Positions 35,901 to 44,909 of a stretch of DNA of 64,000 nt are shown here, one piece after another (the stretch's first letter is position 1; each line of letters starts with the position of its first letter). The notes beneath the pieces were generated by a model. That model saw only the letters and a list, made by a program, of their open reading frames with translations, made no database searches and had not been told where the DNA came from. The position numbers and the translations under genes are program-made. Source of the stretch: Magnolia sinica (Eukaryota; Streptophyta; Magnoliopsida; Magnoliales; Magnoliaceae); the NCBI RefSeq assembly GCF_029962835.1, contig NC_080588.1, forward strand, positions 65,682,001 through 65,746,000. Reading direction: 5' to 3'.

Positions 35901-38005
35901 ATGGACTGGAAACCAGCCCAAACTCTCACAAAGTTTGATGCTCCGGTTTCATAATTTTGTCTTCCCTTTAGATAATACGTCCATTTCTTAGCTTTCCTAA
36001 GATATTAGCACCCAAATGAGAAAAAAATAAAAAATGAGGCCCTTTTAGTCCTTGAGGATGTGCATGGAGTCTAATTCCAAAGAGAGACTACTTCATTAGA
36101 CCTACCACAAAACTGAGCATTTTCGGCATTTCGGCAGCCTATATCAACAAAGAAAATTGCACAAACAAGAATTATCATCTCTGACTCTCTCACTTACTGA
36201 AATAGAATTTTCAAAAATGTACTTTTGAATGACCAAAAGCACCCAAAACCAAGAACCTCATTTTACCCCTGTATCTCATTTGTGGCAATGATTTCAAACA
36301 ATGGGCATAATTTCAAAGAAAGAATGACTTGTGACATCATCTACAATATTGTCCAGTACAATATTATCCCCTTGATGTTCATTGTTAGACCTTATGGGTA
36401 GACATGTCATACAATGTTTATAGGTATCAACGTGAACAAAACATTTTGTGTATTATCGGGTGCATATGGATATGTATTGTTTCAGAAGCCACCCAATTTG
36501 GGGTTAGATTTTATACCATGGGGATATCAGAACATATGGAAAGCATGGGGCTCCAACGAACAGGGACATCAATTTCGCAATAAATAAATAGAGACCAAAC
36601 CTTGTGGTGGAAACTCAGGTCGATACATGGGTAATTCAGGAATGACAGTATTCTGCAACATCTGCCAATCACAAGCATGAACTCCATTCAATATCATACA
36701 ATCACCACTTCAAAAATCTGCAGTCAGTTACATTGCAAACAAATACTATGTGTGCCCGGAACCAAACCTCAGGAATTTTATTCTGCCGCTTCAAGAATGA
36801 CAAGATCAAATGCCCGATGAACGGGGTCTCAATCAACCAAACAAAAAGCTTCAATGCATATCCAGTTAAATGAGGAGCTGCAACACCAAAAAAATCCATA
36901 CTATAAAAGCATCCAAATCAGTCTCTTTATCTTACCCCTTTTCTTTAGTGGAGATTCGGGGCCGACTTTGGATGCAGAAGTGAATTGAATTGCAAACATC
37001 CAGTTTAACCAGAGAAAATGACAAGAATTACTTTCCTTCCCTCGTGTTCATACTGACATTGTAGTCTCAAATTTGCAGCCATGCATCTTTCAACTCCAAT
37101 TTCAAAATAACAAGTACATGGTGCCTTTTGCATTATGCGGGGTCTTTGATAGGAAAAGAATGGATGAATGGAAGGACCTTCACAAATCAAGTGGTTGTTG
37201 TCGCATCTAGAAGAATCACTTCTATGACCATCAGTTGGTCTAAATGAAGTGGTGGATAGACCCACAAAGAGGGAGTGAGAAGAGGGTCCCTCTTTATTGG
37301 CCCCTCAGCGTATCCATTGTGGTGTATCTTCTTTTACCTTTTTGAATAAAACTAAAAGCTTTAGTCGCTTTTCGTGTGTGTTTGTGTGTGTGTGTGTGTG
37401 TGTATAAAAGTAATGTAACCCTCAATATGAATACAAAAAGAAGTAAATTCAGTTATTTCCATTCGAAGTTCATTTTGCCTCCATTGAGAATTCATGATCC
37501 AACTCCTGTCACCATCAATTGGGGCCCTTATCCTAAGATAGTCGAATGATTCAAACTATATATAATCTATTTGCAACCATATAAAGCAATTATCCTAACC
37601 TTATTTGATTAATTTTGAGCCATTGAAAATTTTCTTTCCATTGTTCTAAATTCAACTACAAATACTGAAAGTGAAGATCATCCAATCAGCGTTATTTTCT
37701 TACAGTGGCCTGTATAGCATACTCGCCACAATATGGACAGTTACAATCATCAAACCACTTAGCATGTGGCTCCCAGTGGCAAATTCTTAGTCGCAACAGA
37801 GAAAAGGCAAATTCTTTCCACTTTGTTAGACTAGTAATTGCAATTCAGTTCAACAGTCCAAGAAAGGCACCCAAAAAGAATAAAAACTAAATATTGGGCG
37901 GTGAGTGAAAATTACAAGAACTCCACCTTGGATGACTTCAGGCTGATATTTAACAGCCGAAATGTCGACATCTTCAACCGGCAACATGACATGCTTCTTT
38001 CCCAT
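20949..38005 (-). CDS. FAAH: Fatty acid amide hydrolase (complete, 20 exons)
   Basis: Minus-strand exons: 38005-37927, 36877-36768, 36652-36601, 35190-35000, 34895-34766, 34643-34566, 34483-34336, 34213-34101, 34010-33935, 32258-32187, 30147-30096, 29245-29165, 29071-28988, 28812-28709, 28536-28444, 26616-26548, 26209-26145, 24721-24660, 21207-21112, 21011-20949. They total 1818 nt, or 605 residues, close to the 607 of Arabidopsis FAAH, and all phases close. The amidase signature is intact: Lys202 in MAIKDDIDC, Ser278/Ser279 in TGGSSSGPAA and Ser302 in GTDGGGSVRIP, which align with the known Lys-Ser-Ser triad. The enzyme hydrolyses N-acylethanolamines to fatty acid and ethanolamine at membranes, ending that lipid signal. 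The start is set by MGKKHVMLPVEDVD. The C-terminus KFYDILQGI fits the family. All introns are GT-AG; exon 10 uses GTTAGT, which is needed to keep the phase. Confidence 0.96.
21763..21844. repeat. Compound (AT)n(AG)n microsatellite
   Basis: About 21 AT units followed by about 20 AG units, directly touching the left end of the inverted-repeat element at 21845. Confidence 0.95.
21845..23351. mobile_element. 1.5-kb inverted-repeat DNA element
   Basis: The left end starts GTGGTCTCCTGTGCACCATA. The reverse complement of the right end is GTGGTCTCCTGCGCACGTAC. The similarity continues about 60 bp inward through 'gcgcaccaagg' and 'cttaga'. There is no transposase frame. A foldback element (22345-22760) lies inside, and microsatellites sit at both borders. 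Superfamily not assigned; the length of the terminal repeats would fit a Mutator-like non-autonomous element. Confidence 0.75.
22345..22760. mobile_element. Foldback element nested in the 1.5-kb element
   Basis: The left arm 'ctggaccacaccacatgaaa' and right arm 'tttcctgtggtgtggtccac' are reverse complements in outline. The centre is 'aaatatcagcttgatagaaa'. Outer arms: 'tttgttttatccaagctgtc' and 'ggacggtggataaaatatac'. Confidence 0.8.
23361..23416. repeat. (TA)n microsatellite
   Basis: About 26 TA units between the 1.5-kb element and the 541-bp MITE. Confidence 0.95.
23418..23958. mobile_element. 541-bp MITE, TIR GGGAAATGGTACTATGAGGT, copy 1
   Basis: The first 26 bases are repeated exactly in reverse complement at the right end (23933-23958). 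The TIR itself contains the palindrome GAGGTCGACCTC. The left border abuts a (TA)n run and the right border a (GT)n run, so no clear target duplication can be read. A related copy is at 51840-52357. No coding potential. Confidence 0.85.
23959..23991. repeat. (GT)n microsatellite
   Basis: About 15 GT units immediately right of the 541-bp MITE. Confidence 0.9.
24722..26144 (-). other. FAAH intron 17
   Basis: Contains AT- and A-rich sequence (24838-24880), poly-T tracts (about 25187-25210 and 25480-25510) and a TTACGG-type inverted repeat (25615-25830). No exon. Confidence 0.6.
25615..25830. mobile_element. TTACGG-rich inverted-repeat element, copy 3
   Basis: The left end is 'aaggtgttccataatggtaa'. 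Palindromic 'gtaacggtggccgtaac' and 'accgttaccgttacg' words fill both halves, and the right part reads 'gttatggcagttaccgttac'. The left terminus matches the reverse complement of the right end of copy 4 (49.2 kb). Confidence 0.6.
26990..27600 (+). mobile_element. LINE 3' end (degenerate zf-RVT region)
   Basis: Translation in the plus frames, with breaks, gives KKAELVDHLFIHCSFSRIIW, the zinc-binding motif after the reverse transcriptase of plant LINEs, then WKVALLAILCSL and a 'QCFQN' remnant as in the tails at 11.8 and 30.6 kb. It ends in T-rich 3'-UTR-like sequence with an A-run near 27558. It is the only LINE piece here that runs against the host gene. Confidence 0.7.
27936..28140 (-). mobile_element. 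Possible LTR-retrotransposon remnant with tRNA-Asp PBS
   Basis: CCCCGGCAATGGCGCCA (27936-27952) matches the 3' end of plant tRNA-Asp with one mismatch as I recall it. On the minus strand it would be a primer-binding site of the kind used by Athila/Tat Ty3-gypsy elements. The repeat-like sequence to the right (cacaaccccaagtgtagggt, ctaatccacagggac) would then be LTR. Neither the LTR borders nor a second LTR was found. Confidence 0.45.
30148..32186 (-). other. FAAH intron 10
   Basis: Apart from the LINE piece, it holds 'ggtgggttacacatg' and 'gccaacatgtcgagcc' repeat-type DNA (31180-31400) and A-rich sequence (31870-31885, 32140-32180) next to exon 10. No exon. Confidence 0.6.
30466..31150 (-). 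mobile_element. Degenerate LINE ORF2 3' end
   Basis: The minus strand reads KFSVKSFYNEI near 31.1 kb, then broken frames, then RWKVWQLSLLAGLWFIWLAR and RNQRCFKNRK (30809-30546), the usual end of plant LINE ORF2. The left edge is T-rich (30466-30495), the A tail of a minus-strand insert. It lies in FAAH intron 10 (30148-32186), in the same orientation as the gene. Confidence 0.75.
32259..33934 (-). other. FAAH intron 9
   Basis: A 1.7-kb intron. It has a CTG-type run (32832-32855), a 'tattattattgttgttattg' stretch (about 33263) and otherwise unremarkable AT-rich sequence. No exon or clear element was recognised. Confidence 0.6.
35191..36600 (-). other. FAAH intron 3
   Basis: Half of it (35275-35960) is a LINE 3' end. 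The rest (35960-36600) shows no recognisable exon or repeat boundary. Confidence 0.6.
35275..35960 (-). mobile_element. LINE ORF2 3' end
   Basis: A 178-codon open frame (35921-35385) reads LFYNMMFG, MWHGRVPPKVVAFAW, KEAWERFFETF, KGKVVWRLVLLVGLWALWGK and QCRKCLEGL, the zf-RVT and tail region of a plant non-LTR retrotransposon. The A-rich tail is the T-rich stretch at 35286-35304 on the plus strand. It is truncated at its 5' end and is not a host gene. It lies in FAAH intron 3, in sense with the gene. Confidence 0.8.
36878..37926 (-). other. FAAH intron 1 (coding region)
   Basis: A 1.05-kb intron with a (GT)n run (37374-37403). No exon or transposon was recognised. Confidence 0.6.
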
Positions 38006-38750
38006 CCCAGAAACAGAATCCCCTACAAAAACAATTAACGAATTCCGAAGCATTGGCTAGAGAAGAATTAAGAAAGATAGGGGAAAAAGCAGGGCAATCC
38101 GCTATCCCTGAAGCCGGCACCACCACGATCAGAACCGTTCATTTAGCAGGTCCATCTCTGGAATGCCAGACGATACAAAATTCCCACTGAATGGACAATC
38201 CAGCGGGCCCCACCAAAAAGAGAAGTCGAAAAATGGGCGTGAACAGCCGGCTGCTGCAATTCCTGCATAGTGGACAAACAGCAGCGGGCTGACCGGGCGA
38301 ACAGATTCCGACGGACATCAAACAGATACCGACGGACATCAACGGTCGCCCCTACATATGGCTAAGAGCATGTAGGGCTAGGATTTCGACTGGTCCCGCG
38401 GACTACCAAACAGATGAAGAAGCGAATATTACAAAGTTCTCAGTGATTTAGGCTGCGTTTGGTTGCACCAAATATCATGATATTTGGGGCAACCAAACGC
38501 AGCTCTTAGTGATTTCTCCATCAAATTCCGAAACGAAAGAAAATCGATTAAAATTCGATAAAAATGCATGAAACCGACCTTTTCTTCTTCTCAATTGAGA
38601 GAAATCCTTCGCCAGTTAAAATCTGAAGTTAAACCAAACGAGAGAGAAAGAGAGAGATTTGAAATGGATTGGTGAAAGAGCGAACCGGAAACGAGAGATG
38701 GACTGTCGTTTTCCGCCGAAAATATGGTTTTGATTTGGTTGGCTGCTTTT
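38006..38750 (-). promoter_or_regulatory. FAAH 5' UTR, 5'-UTR intron and promoter-proximal DNA (inferred)
   Basis: A good acceptor ('tgtttttgtag', AG at 38024-38023) sits 17 nt upstream of the ATG. A matching donor GAAAAG|GTCGGT falls at about 38580, after a pyrimidine- and A-rich stretch (38581-38700 on the minus strand) typical of a plant 5' UTR. This suggests a non-coding first exon and a leader intron of about 550 bp, which contains the hairpin MITE at 38451-38505. There is no transcript to confirm it. Confidence 0.5.
38451..38505. mobile_element. Tourist-like hairpin MITE with TTA target duplication
   Basis: Two 26-base arms (38452-38477 and 38478-38503) match at 25 of 26 positions with no loop. 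The ends are GGCTGCGTTTGG and CCAAACGCAGCTC, and TTA occurs on both sides (38448-38450 and 38506-38508). This is the form of a minimal PIF/Harbinger (Tourist) MITE. It lies in the predicted FAAH leader intron. Confidence 0.8.
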
Positions 38751-38822
38751 AACGAGAGTCTTCAATTCCCTGATGCTGCCGCTGCTGGTGTAGTGTCGTA
38801 GGTCCCTGTGGCGGAAGGACCG

Positions 38823-39344
38823 GGAAGCGGATTGCGTCCTACCCCCGTTTAAACGGACTCGGTCCAATCAGGGGGTTTTCGTACCTTACAGTGATTTATG
38901 GTTTCATCCATGCCGTCCATCCATTTTTTCAGATCATTTTAGTTTATGACTCCAAATATCAGGTATATAAAACCTTAAACGGACCACACTATAGGAAGTA
39001 TCAGTGATAATCACGCTCACCGTTTAAACCTTCCTAGGCCCACCGTGATTTTTATCTTCCATCCAACCTGTTCATAAGGCCACATAAACCTGTAGAAATG
39101 GAAAACACAAATACCAGATTTATCCAAAACTCTGCGGCTCTCAGGAAGTTTTTAATGGTAGGTCTTCCATCCCCACTATTTGGTCCAGTTGAGCCTTGGA
39201 TCTCCCTCACTTTTTGGGCTTATACTATACATAAATCTGAAAAACTGGATGGACGGCGTGGATAAAACCCATACATTATATTGGGCCCCACAGAGCCCCT
39301 GCCTGGACTGAGTCCGTACAGGTGGGGCTGGACGCAATCCGCTT
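38823..39344. mobile_element. Foldback element with GGATTGCGTCC ends
   Basis: The terminal AAGCGGATTGCGTCC on the left (38825-38839) is matched in reverse complement at 39330-39344. The inner arms include 'ccatgccgtccatcc' and 'ggatggacggcgtgg', with the usual centre. It starts just upstream of the inferred FAAH transcription start. Confidence 0.85.
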
Positions 39345-39366
39345 GCAACGGACCGCAACTGTTAAT

Positions 39367-39755
39367 TGGACGCGGCCCCGAACGGGCAGTTCTGGGCGTG
39401 AGCCCACCGTGATGTATCCGTTTATCCAAGCCGTACATCCTTTTTCTCTTAAAATAATTTTAAGGCATGAGTACAAAAATGAGTCAGATTCAACTCTTAA
39501 GTGGACCACACCAAAGATTCTCTTGCATTTAATGCAACTGGCATTTAATGCTTTGGGCATGTAATGCAACCAAGCTTATTATTTGGTGTAGCCAACTTAA
39601 GCGTTGGATCTGCCTCATTTTTATATTCATGCCTTGAAATGATAAGAGAAAAGGGATGGACGGCTTGGATAAACAGATACATCACGGTGGGCTCACCCAC
39701 AGAACTGCCTGTTCGGGGCTAGAGACGGGCGGGTAGGACGCAATCCGCGTCCCTG
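39367..39755. mobile_element. Foldback element, shorter type
   Basis: The left 'ccgaacgggcagttctg', 'agcccaccgtgatgtatccg' is mirrored by the right 'gatacatcacggtgggct', 'cagaactgcctgttcgggg'. The centre differs from the other copies ('gcatttaatgc' repeated), a subtype shared with 57077-57468. Confidence 0.8.
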
Positions 39756-39766
39756 TTAATAAGGCC

Positions 39767-40240
39767 TGTTCTACGAAACTTCGTAGAACACCCGATCTCT
39801 ATGGGCCCAACATGCTTTATATGTAATCCACTGCGTCCATCCGGTGGTAACCATTATTTTAACCGTAGGTACAAAAAATTGGACGGGTAAAAACTATGAT
39901 GAACCATAACAATGGGACAGTATAAAACTACTAAAACATCCAAGTTTGCACGATGTGACCTGACTGATATTTGGATGAGATGGTTTTTGGTATTTTCAAT
40001 CTGCCACGTTGAGATACACCTGATTAACCGTTTTGATGAAAGATATAAACCATGTTGGCCCACACACAAACCTATGGCCAGCATCCCATCCCATGGTTCC
40101 CTGTAGTGCGTGGCCCATCTGAGTTCTGGGTCTCTCTGCTTTCTCTTCACTAGGCCTTAGAATCGAGGATGAACCTGATGGACGGAGTGGATTTGACACG
40201 TACAAATGCCCCCACAGCCTTAGTTGTTTTCAACGCTGCG
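39767..40240. mobile_element. Foldback-like element, diverged
   Basis: Begins at a perfect 11-bp hairpin (39767-39790). The left arm 'taatccactgcgtccatcc' is mirrored by 'gatggacggagtggattt' near 40178. The centre has 'ccaagtttgcacgatg', unlike the main family. Confidence 0.55.
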
Positions 40241-40659
40241 TAGAGCACGTGTTAGAGAGAGGATTCCGGTTCCAAGGTGCGCACAGACCTTGTTTGTCTA
40301 GACGGCAGGGATGAAACCGATACATTATTGTGGGGCCCACAGCATATACGTTATACGTACTGAAAGGGTCACTACTGAACCCGAGAAGGGCGGGCTCCCT
40401 ACTGTACGGCAAATGCTTTGAATCCCTATCATAGTCTGAGCGGAATCAATGTGATTTTGAATCCTGAGCTGTATTCAGCTGCTTGTACTCAATGTGGGGT
40501 AATCCGTAATGTATTTGTTTTTTGGAAAGTTTGTAATATAAAGGACTCGAATTTAATTAATAAAATTATTTTTAATGTCATAAATTTATATATGTATATT
40601 ATTATGGGTAAAAGTGGATTGATTAAAGAAAGGAGGTTAGCTCGGACCTTTCTATGGGA

Positions 40660-41233
40660 CACGAGGCCGGTCAGCACCGGTCATAACCAATAAACTCCAC
40701 AATATTTAAGAAAAAACAGTTGGTCACATACTACATAAAATACACTCAGGTCTAGTCGGCAAACTACACCCAAAACAGGTCGACATACTACTCCGAGGTC
40801 AAGTTAGCCAAAATTACTTCGGCATCCTAATGTATATCTCCGCTGATTCCGAATAATAAGATCTTATTTAAGAAAAATTCACGTGAGATCCTTAGAGAAT
40901 ATTTGCAACACGCTTGCGATCCTGAGATTTTCGCCGAGGATATCGGGAGATTCCTCCACGCGTTCCGGATTCAAATCCCTCTACGGTATGTCCTTACTAA
41001 ATAGGAAGATCTTATCTACGCCACCACCTTTCCTCGACTATAAATAGGAGCATCTCTAATGGTGAAAGGTACATAGAATATCTCACCTAAAACCTTTTAA
41101 TATTATAAGACTCAGATTCGTAGCCTGACTTTGGCATCGGAAGGTCTCCTGCTCTAACCAGGGTCTCTTTTGTCTTCTTCTTATACAGTTACTCGTATGT
41201 CTAAAGAGGGTGGACCAGATTTTTACATCAACA
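40660..41233 (+). mobile_element. Probable solo LTR
   Basis: About 550 bp with a TATAAATAGGAGCATC promoter (41038-41053), a downstream 'tgactttggcatcggaaggt' leader of the kind common in Ty3-gypsy LTRs, and a CA end in 'acatcaaca' (41233). The 5' border is uncertain. No adjoining gag-pol was found, so it is read as a solo LTR. Confidence 0.5.
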
Positions 41234-43290
41234 TTATATATATATATAATATTTGATTAAATGATTATAATAAATCCATTTAAATATATATTATGCTCAA
41301 AATGAGAAAATTTTAAGCCCATGTCAAGCCACAAACATAAAAGTCATAAACAAGCGACTCACTAAAAATTTTTGACCATTTGTCTAGCTGGCTAACATTT
41401 AGATGATTTGGATCATTTCAGTGATATAGTTCTCGTGTTAAGGTCAATGATTGATTTTTTTGGATATCGCCAACATGCCAAATGTACGGGTGCATTGGTA
41501 ATTTAGGGTTCATTTGGATACAACCAAATAAGTTAGTTTTTCTACTTATAGTTATATATAAGTAACTTCTTTTTTCTCATGCACACACACACTTACACCA
41601 TAGCGGAATTTCATGACATATGGGTAGTCAGCCCCTTGAGCTGGTGTGGAAACTCCAAAGAGTCTACCAGCGAAGCAAGGGTAATGACCCTATATAAGTA
41701 ACTTAATTTAGATAAATAAGTTTCGATTATGATTAATTATAAGTAACTTTTTTACTTAAAAGTACTTAATTATTTTAGTTAATTTTTTTTAACTATTTTA
41801 CTTTTCATAAGTTGTTAAAGAGAGGAATAGAAAAGATGAAAAAGAGAAAACTAATAAGTTATTTATCAAATATACTTATTTTTTTAATAAGTAAAAACTA
41901 ATATAAATTACTTATGGCTTAAGTAAACTAACTTAAGCAACCTAAGATTTAAATGGCCTTTACCGACACATTTCTTACACCGCATGATAAGTAAAATGCC
42001 TTCATCCAATTTTAGCTTACCTTATGAATAGAGTAGAATGGATGGTAAAAAAAAAAACATTACAAATATAATTATAGTGGACTTTAGAAAGTTTTTAATG
42101 GTGAGCTTTTAATCATTACTATTCCTTGAAGTGTAGTCCACTTGAGATTTAGATACGTTTCATGTTTGAGATTGTCTGAAAAAAGACGAAGTAGACATAC
42201 CATGTATAACCAAGGTGGGCCTTATGGTAAGAGTAACATATAATAAGTTGTTAGCCTGATAGCTACTAATCTGAACCCATTTCGCATTTGAAGGTGCCAA
42301 AAAAGACAGACAACGACACATGTACCACATTAGACAGATGCGCATTCCATGACGAAAGATTTTCATGAGAAATGATATTCCTTTTCCTTTTCTTTTCATG
42401 AATTCAAACAAATTCAAACAAACTCAAACAACCTTAAAAGATAAAAATCATAAACCCTATGCTCCCATATAAACTCCTAAGATGGAGAATAAGTGAATAT
42501 TTCCCACTCAATCACAAAATGACCTAATAGTCCACGGGCAGGATAACTCAATTAATGATTTTTGGTGCATGGATCATCTATGGTCAGCCCCATTGAATCA
42601 ATGGTCTGGATCACTGAAACCATGACCCCACTTGTACAAATTGGAAGTACTTGAACTTTCAGTTTAGTGTGGTCCATTGAATGGAGGGTTTGGATATCAC
42701 TGCAGATGGCCCCACCTTCAGGAGTTAATAATCCGGACGGTTTCTGAATCCATTCTCGATGGACAGAAATTCTTCTTGTCTCCTCTCTCTCCCCTGTATT
42801 GTTGCATCCGCTGTCATTTCCTCTCCTTGTCATTTACGTGGGAAGTTAGGAAATCAGTTAGACTCATATAAGAGTTTACCACCATTTATTGATTGATCCT
42901 CCCTCCCCAGTGACTCTCGTGTACAGCTATCCAACCATCGAAATCAGGGAAGATGGTGTTGATTTACAGTATATCTAATATCACACTGACCAAGCAATCC
43001 TAACCTTTCATTCGATGGCTATCGAGATGGATGGCGAAAACCAAATTCGTGACCGGTTCAAATCTCAGGAGAAAAATCACATGGTAGATGTCATTTTCTC
43101 CATGCGATTCTTGGGTTACGCACGATCCAGATTCGGGTGAAAGTTTTAGACGGTCTGAACTCCCGCACAACCATGAATTGGGTCCAGTAGAATCACCCCC
43201 ACTTTAAATGGTGGCAAACTCGCATGAATGGCTATTCTAATAAAGAATAGGAAGTGGGTGCGTAGCTGCGCACTCTGGTATCTTCTAGTG
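41234..43290. other. Gene-free AT-rich and repeat DNA
   Basis: Includes AT-rich sequence with many 'aagtaactt' and 'taagttactt' words (41500-41960), bounded by 'gttcatttgga' on the left and 'ttaaatggcc' on the right and so possibly one inverted-repeat element. It also holds a 'ttacaccatagcggaatttc' repeat (41590) also met near 48.9 and 61.5 kb, and a 'ggtctggatcactgaaacc' repeat (42600) similar to 19.5 kb. No gene. Confidence 0.5.
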
Positions 43291-43294
43291 GAGT

Positions 43295-43799
43295 GGATTA
43301 GGTGGGTCGCATCTTAGTGGGTGTTACCTTACCGTGGCGTCCACATTAATTTTTTTTGTATATCTACACCGTTCATCTGTTTTTACATCCAATTTTAAGA
43401 TGTATTACCAAAAATTATACAGATAAAAATATCAAGTAGACCACACCACAGGAAATAGTGGTGATTGAGTGCCTCACCATTAAAAATTACAAAGGTCCCA
43501 TTGTACGCTTTCATAATGTTTATTTTCCATCGAACCTGTTGATAATATCAAGAAGATTTAGATGAAGGGAAAATAAAAAATATCAGCTTAATCCAAAACT
43601 TTTGTGGCCCATAAAAAGTTTCTAATGGTCATTCATCACTATTTCTAGTGGTATGGTCCACCTGAGATGTTTAGGATCTTGTACTAAGATAAGATTTTAA
43701 AACAGATAGACGGCGTGGATATAAAATAAATACATCAAGGTGGGCCCATACGGTTAGTGTAAAAGCCCACCAAGCTGTTACCCGTGTAACAGCTAATCC
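43295..43799. mobile_element. Foldback element, GGATTAG-ended type
   Basis: Left end 'ggattaggtggg' with 'gtgggtgttacc'; right end 'ccaccaagctgttacc' and 'gctaatcc'. The inner arms 'atctacaccgttcatctg' and 'agatagacggcgtggata' are reverse complements in outline. A sister copy is at 63103-63607. Confidence 0.8.
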
Positions 43800-43969
43800 G
43801 TTAGGTTTAGGGAGTTGGTATTTGTAGCTTCCGATGATTTCTAAGTCAGTTGGCCGGGGGTGGATTCTTAATGGCGACTGGCTTGACAAGCTGGCGATAA
43901 TAAATTAAACAGCTACGTACTTTTAACTTAAATTAGACCGTGCTATGTGAATGTGGACGGTAGTACAGT

Positions 43970-44374
43970 GCATGCCCGAGCTGGCATGGGAGCGCCTCTG
44001 AGGGGCCACCATAATGTATGGATTTTATCCACACCGTCCATCCATTATGCCGTGTCATTTTAATATGTTATTCAAAAAATGAGACAGATCCAAGGATCAA
44101 GTGGACCACACCACATGAGGCATCAATCATAAGGTCACATCGATATGGAAGAAGGGGTTTCAGAACTTCCATGCCAGTCAAGAAGTTTTCAACTGTAGGT
44201 ATTCAATCTACACATGGTGGTCTATTTGAGATTGGATTTGCCTCATTTTTGGGATTATAAGTTATATGGTATTAGAAAAATGAATGGACAGTGCGGATAA
44301 AACTCATACTATACGATGGCCAAAGACTCTAGTTTGTTTGGAGCTCTAGAGGTGGGGTAGTACCCAATCCACCG
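43970..44374. mobile_element. Foldback element
   Basis: The left 'gggccaccataatgtatgga', 'tccacaccgtccatcc' is mirrored by 'ggacagtgcggataaaactc' and 'actatacgatggcc'. It directly abuts the next element. Confidence 0.7.
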
Positions 44375-44909
44375 AAACGGATTGGCTACTCCCCCCGCCA
44401 CCGGCCAATGGCTGATGGTCGGTGCTCTATGCGCCCCAACATGATGTATTTGTTTTATCTATGCTGACGATTTATTTTTCTAGATGATTTTATAATATGA
44501 TACCAAAAATGATATATATCCCAATCTCAATTGGACCACATTATAGGAAATAGTGTTGAATGAGTGTCGACCATTAAAAACTTTTTGGAGACCATTAAAG
44601 CTTCGGATCAAGCTGATATTTGTTTTTTCCCTTCATATAAGCCTGTATGACCTAATCAACAGATTAGATGTCAAATAAACAATACAGTGTGCTTTAGGAG
44701 AATTTTAATTGTAGATATCCAATCACTATTGTTTTCCTGTAGTGTGGTCCAACTGAGACTTATATCCCTTTAATTTCATGAATCAAACCATAAAATGATC
44801 TTTAAAAATGGATGAACGGCATGGATGAAACACATACATCATGGTGGGGCCCACAGAGAACCGACTACTAACCGCGGGGCTGGTGGCAGGGGGAGTAGCC
44901 AATCCGTTT
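44375..44909. mobile_element. Foldback element with perfect 21-bp ends
   Basis: The 21 bases at 44375-44395 (AAACGGATTGGCTACTCCCC and one more C) are the exact reverse complement of 44889-44909. Total length is 535 bp. The arms contain 'ggaccacattataggaaata' and 'tttcctgtagtgtggtcc'. This is the best-preserved member in the window. Confidence 0.9.

Noticed and set aside
35385-35921. 178-residue minus-strand frame as a host gene
   Set aside because: The residues match the zf-RVT end of plant LINE ORF2, the frame lies in a FAAH intron, and there is an A-rich tail; it is a retrotransposon fragment.
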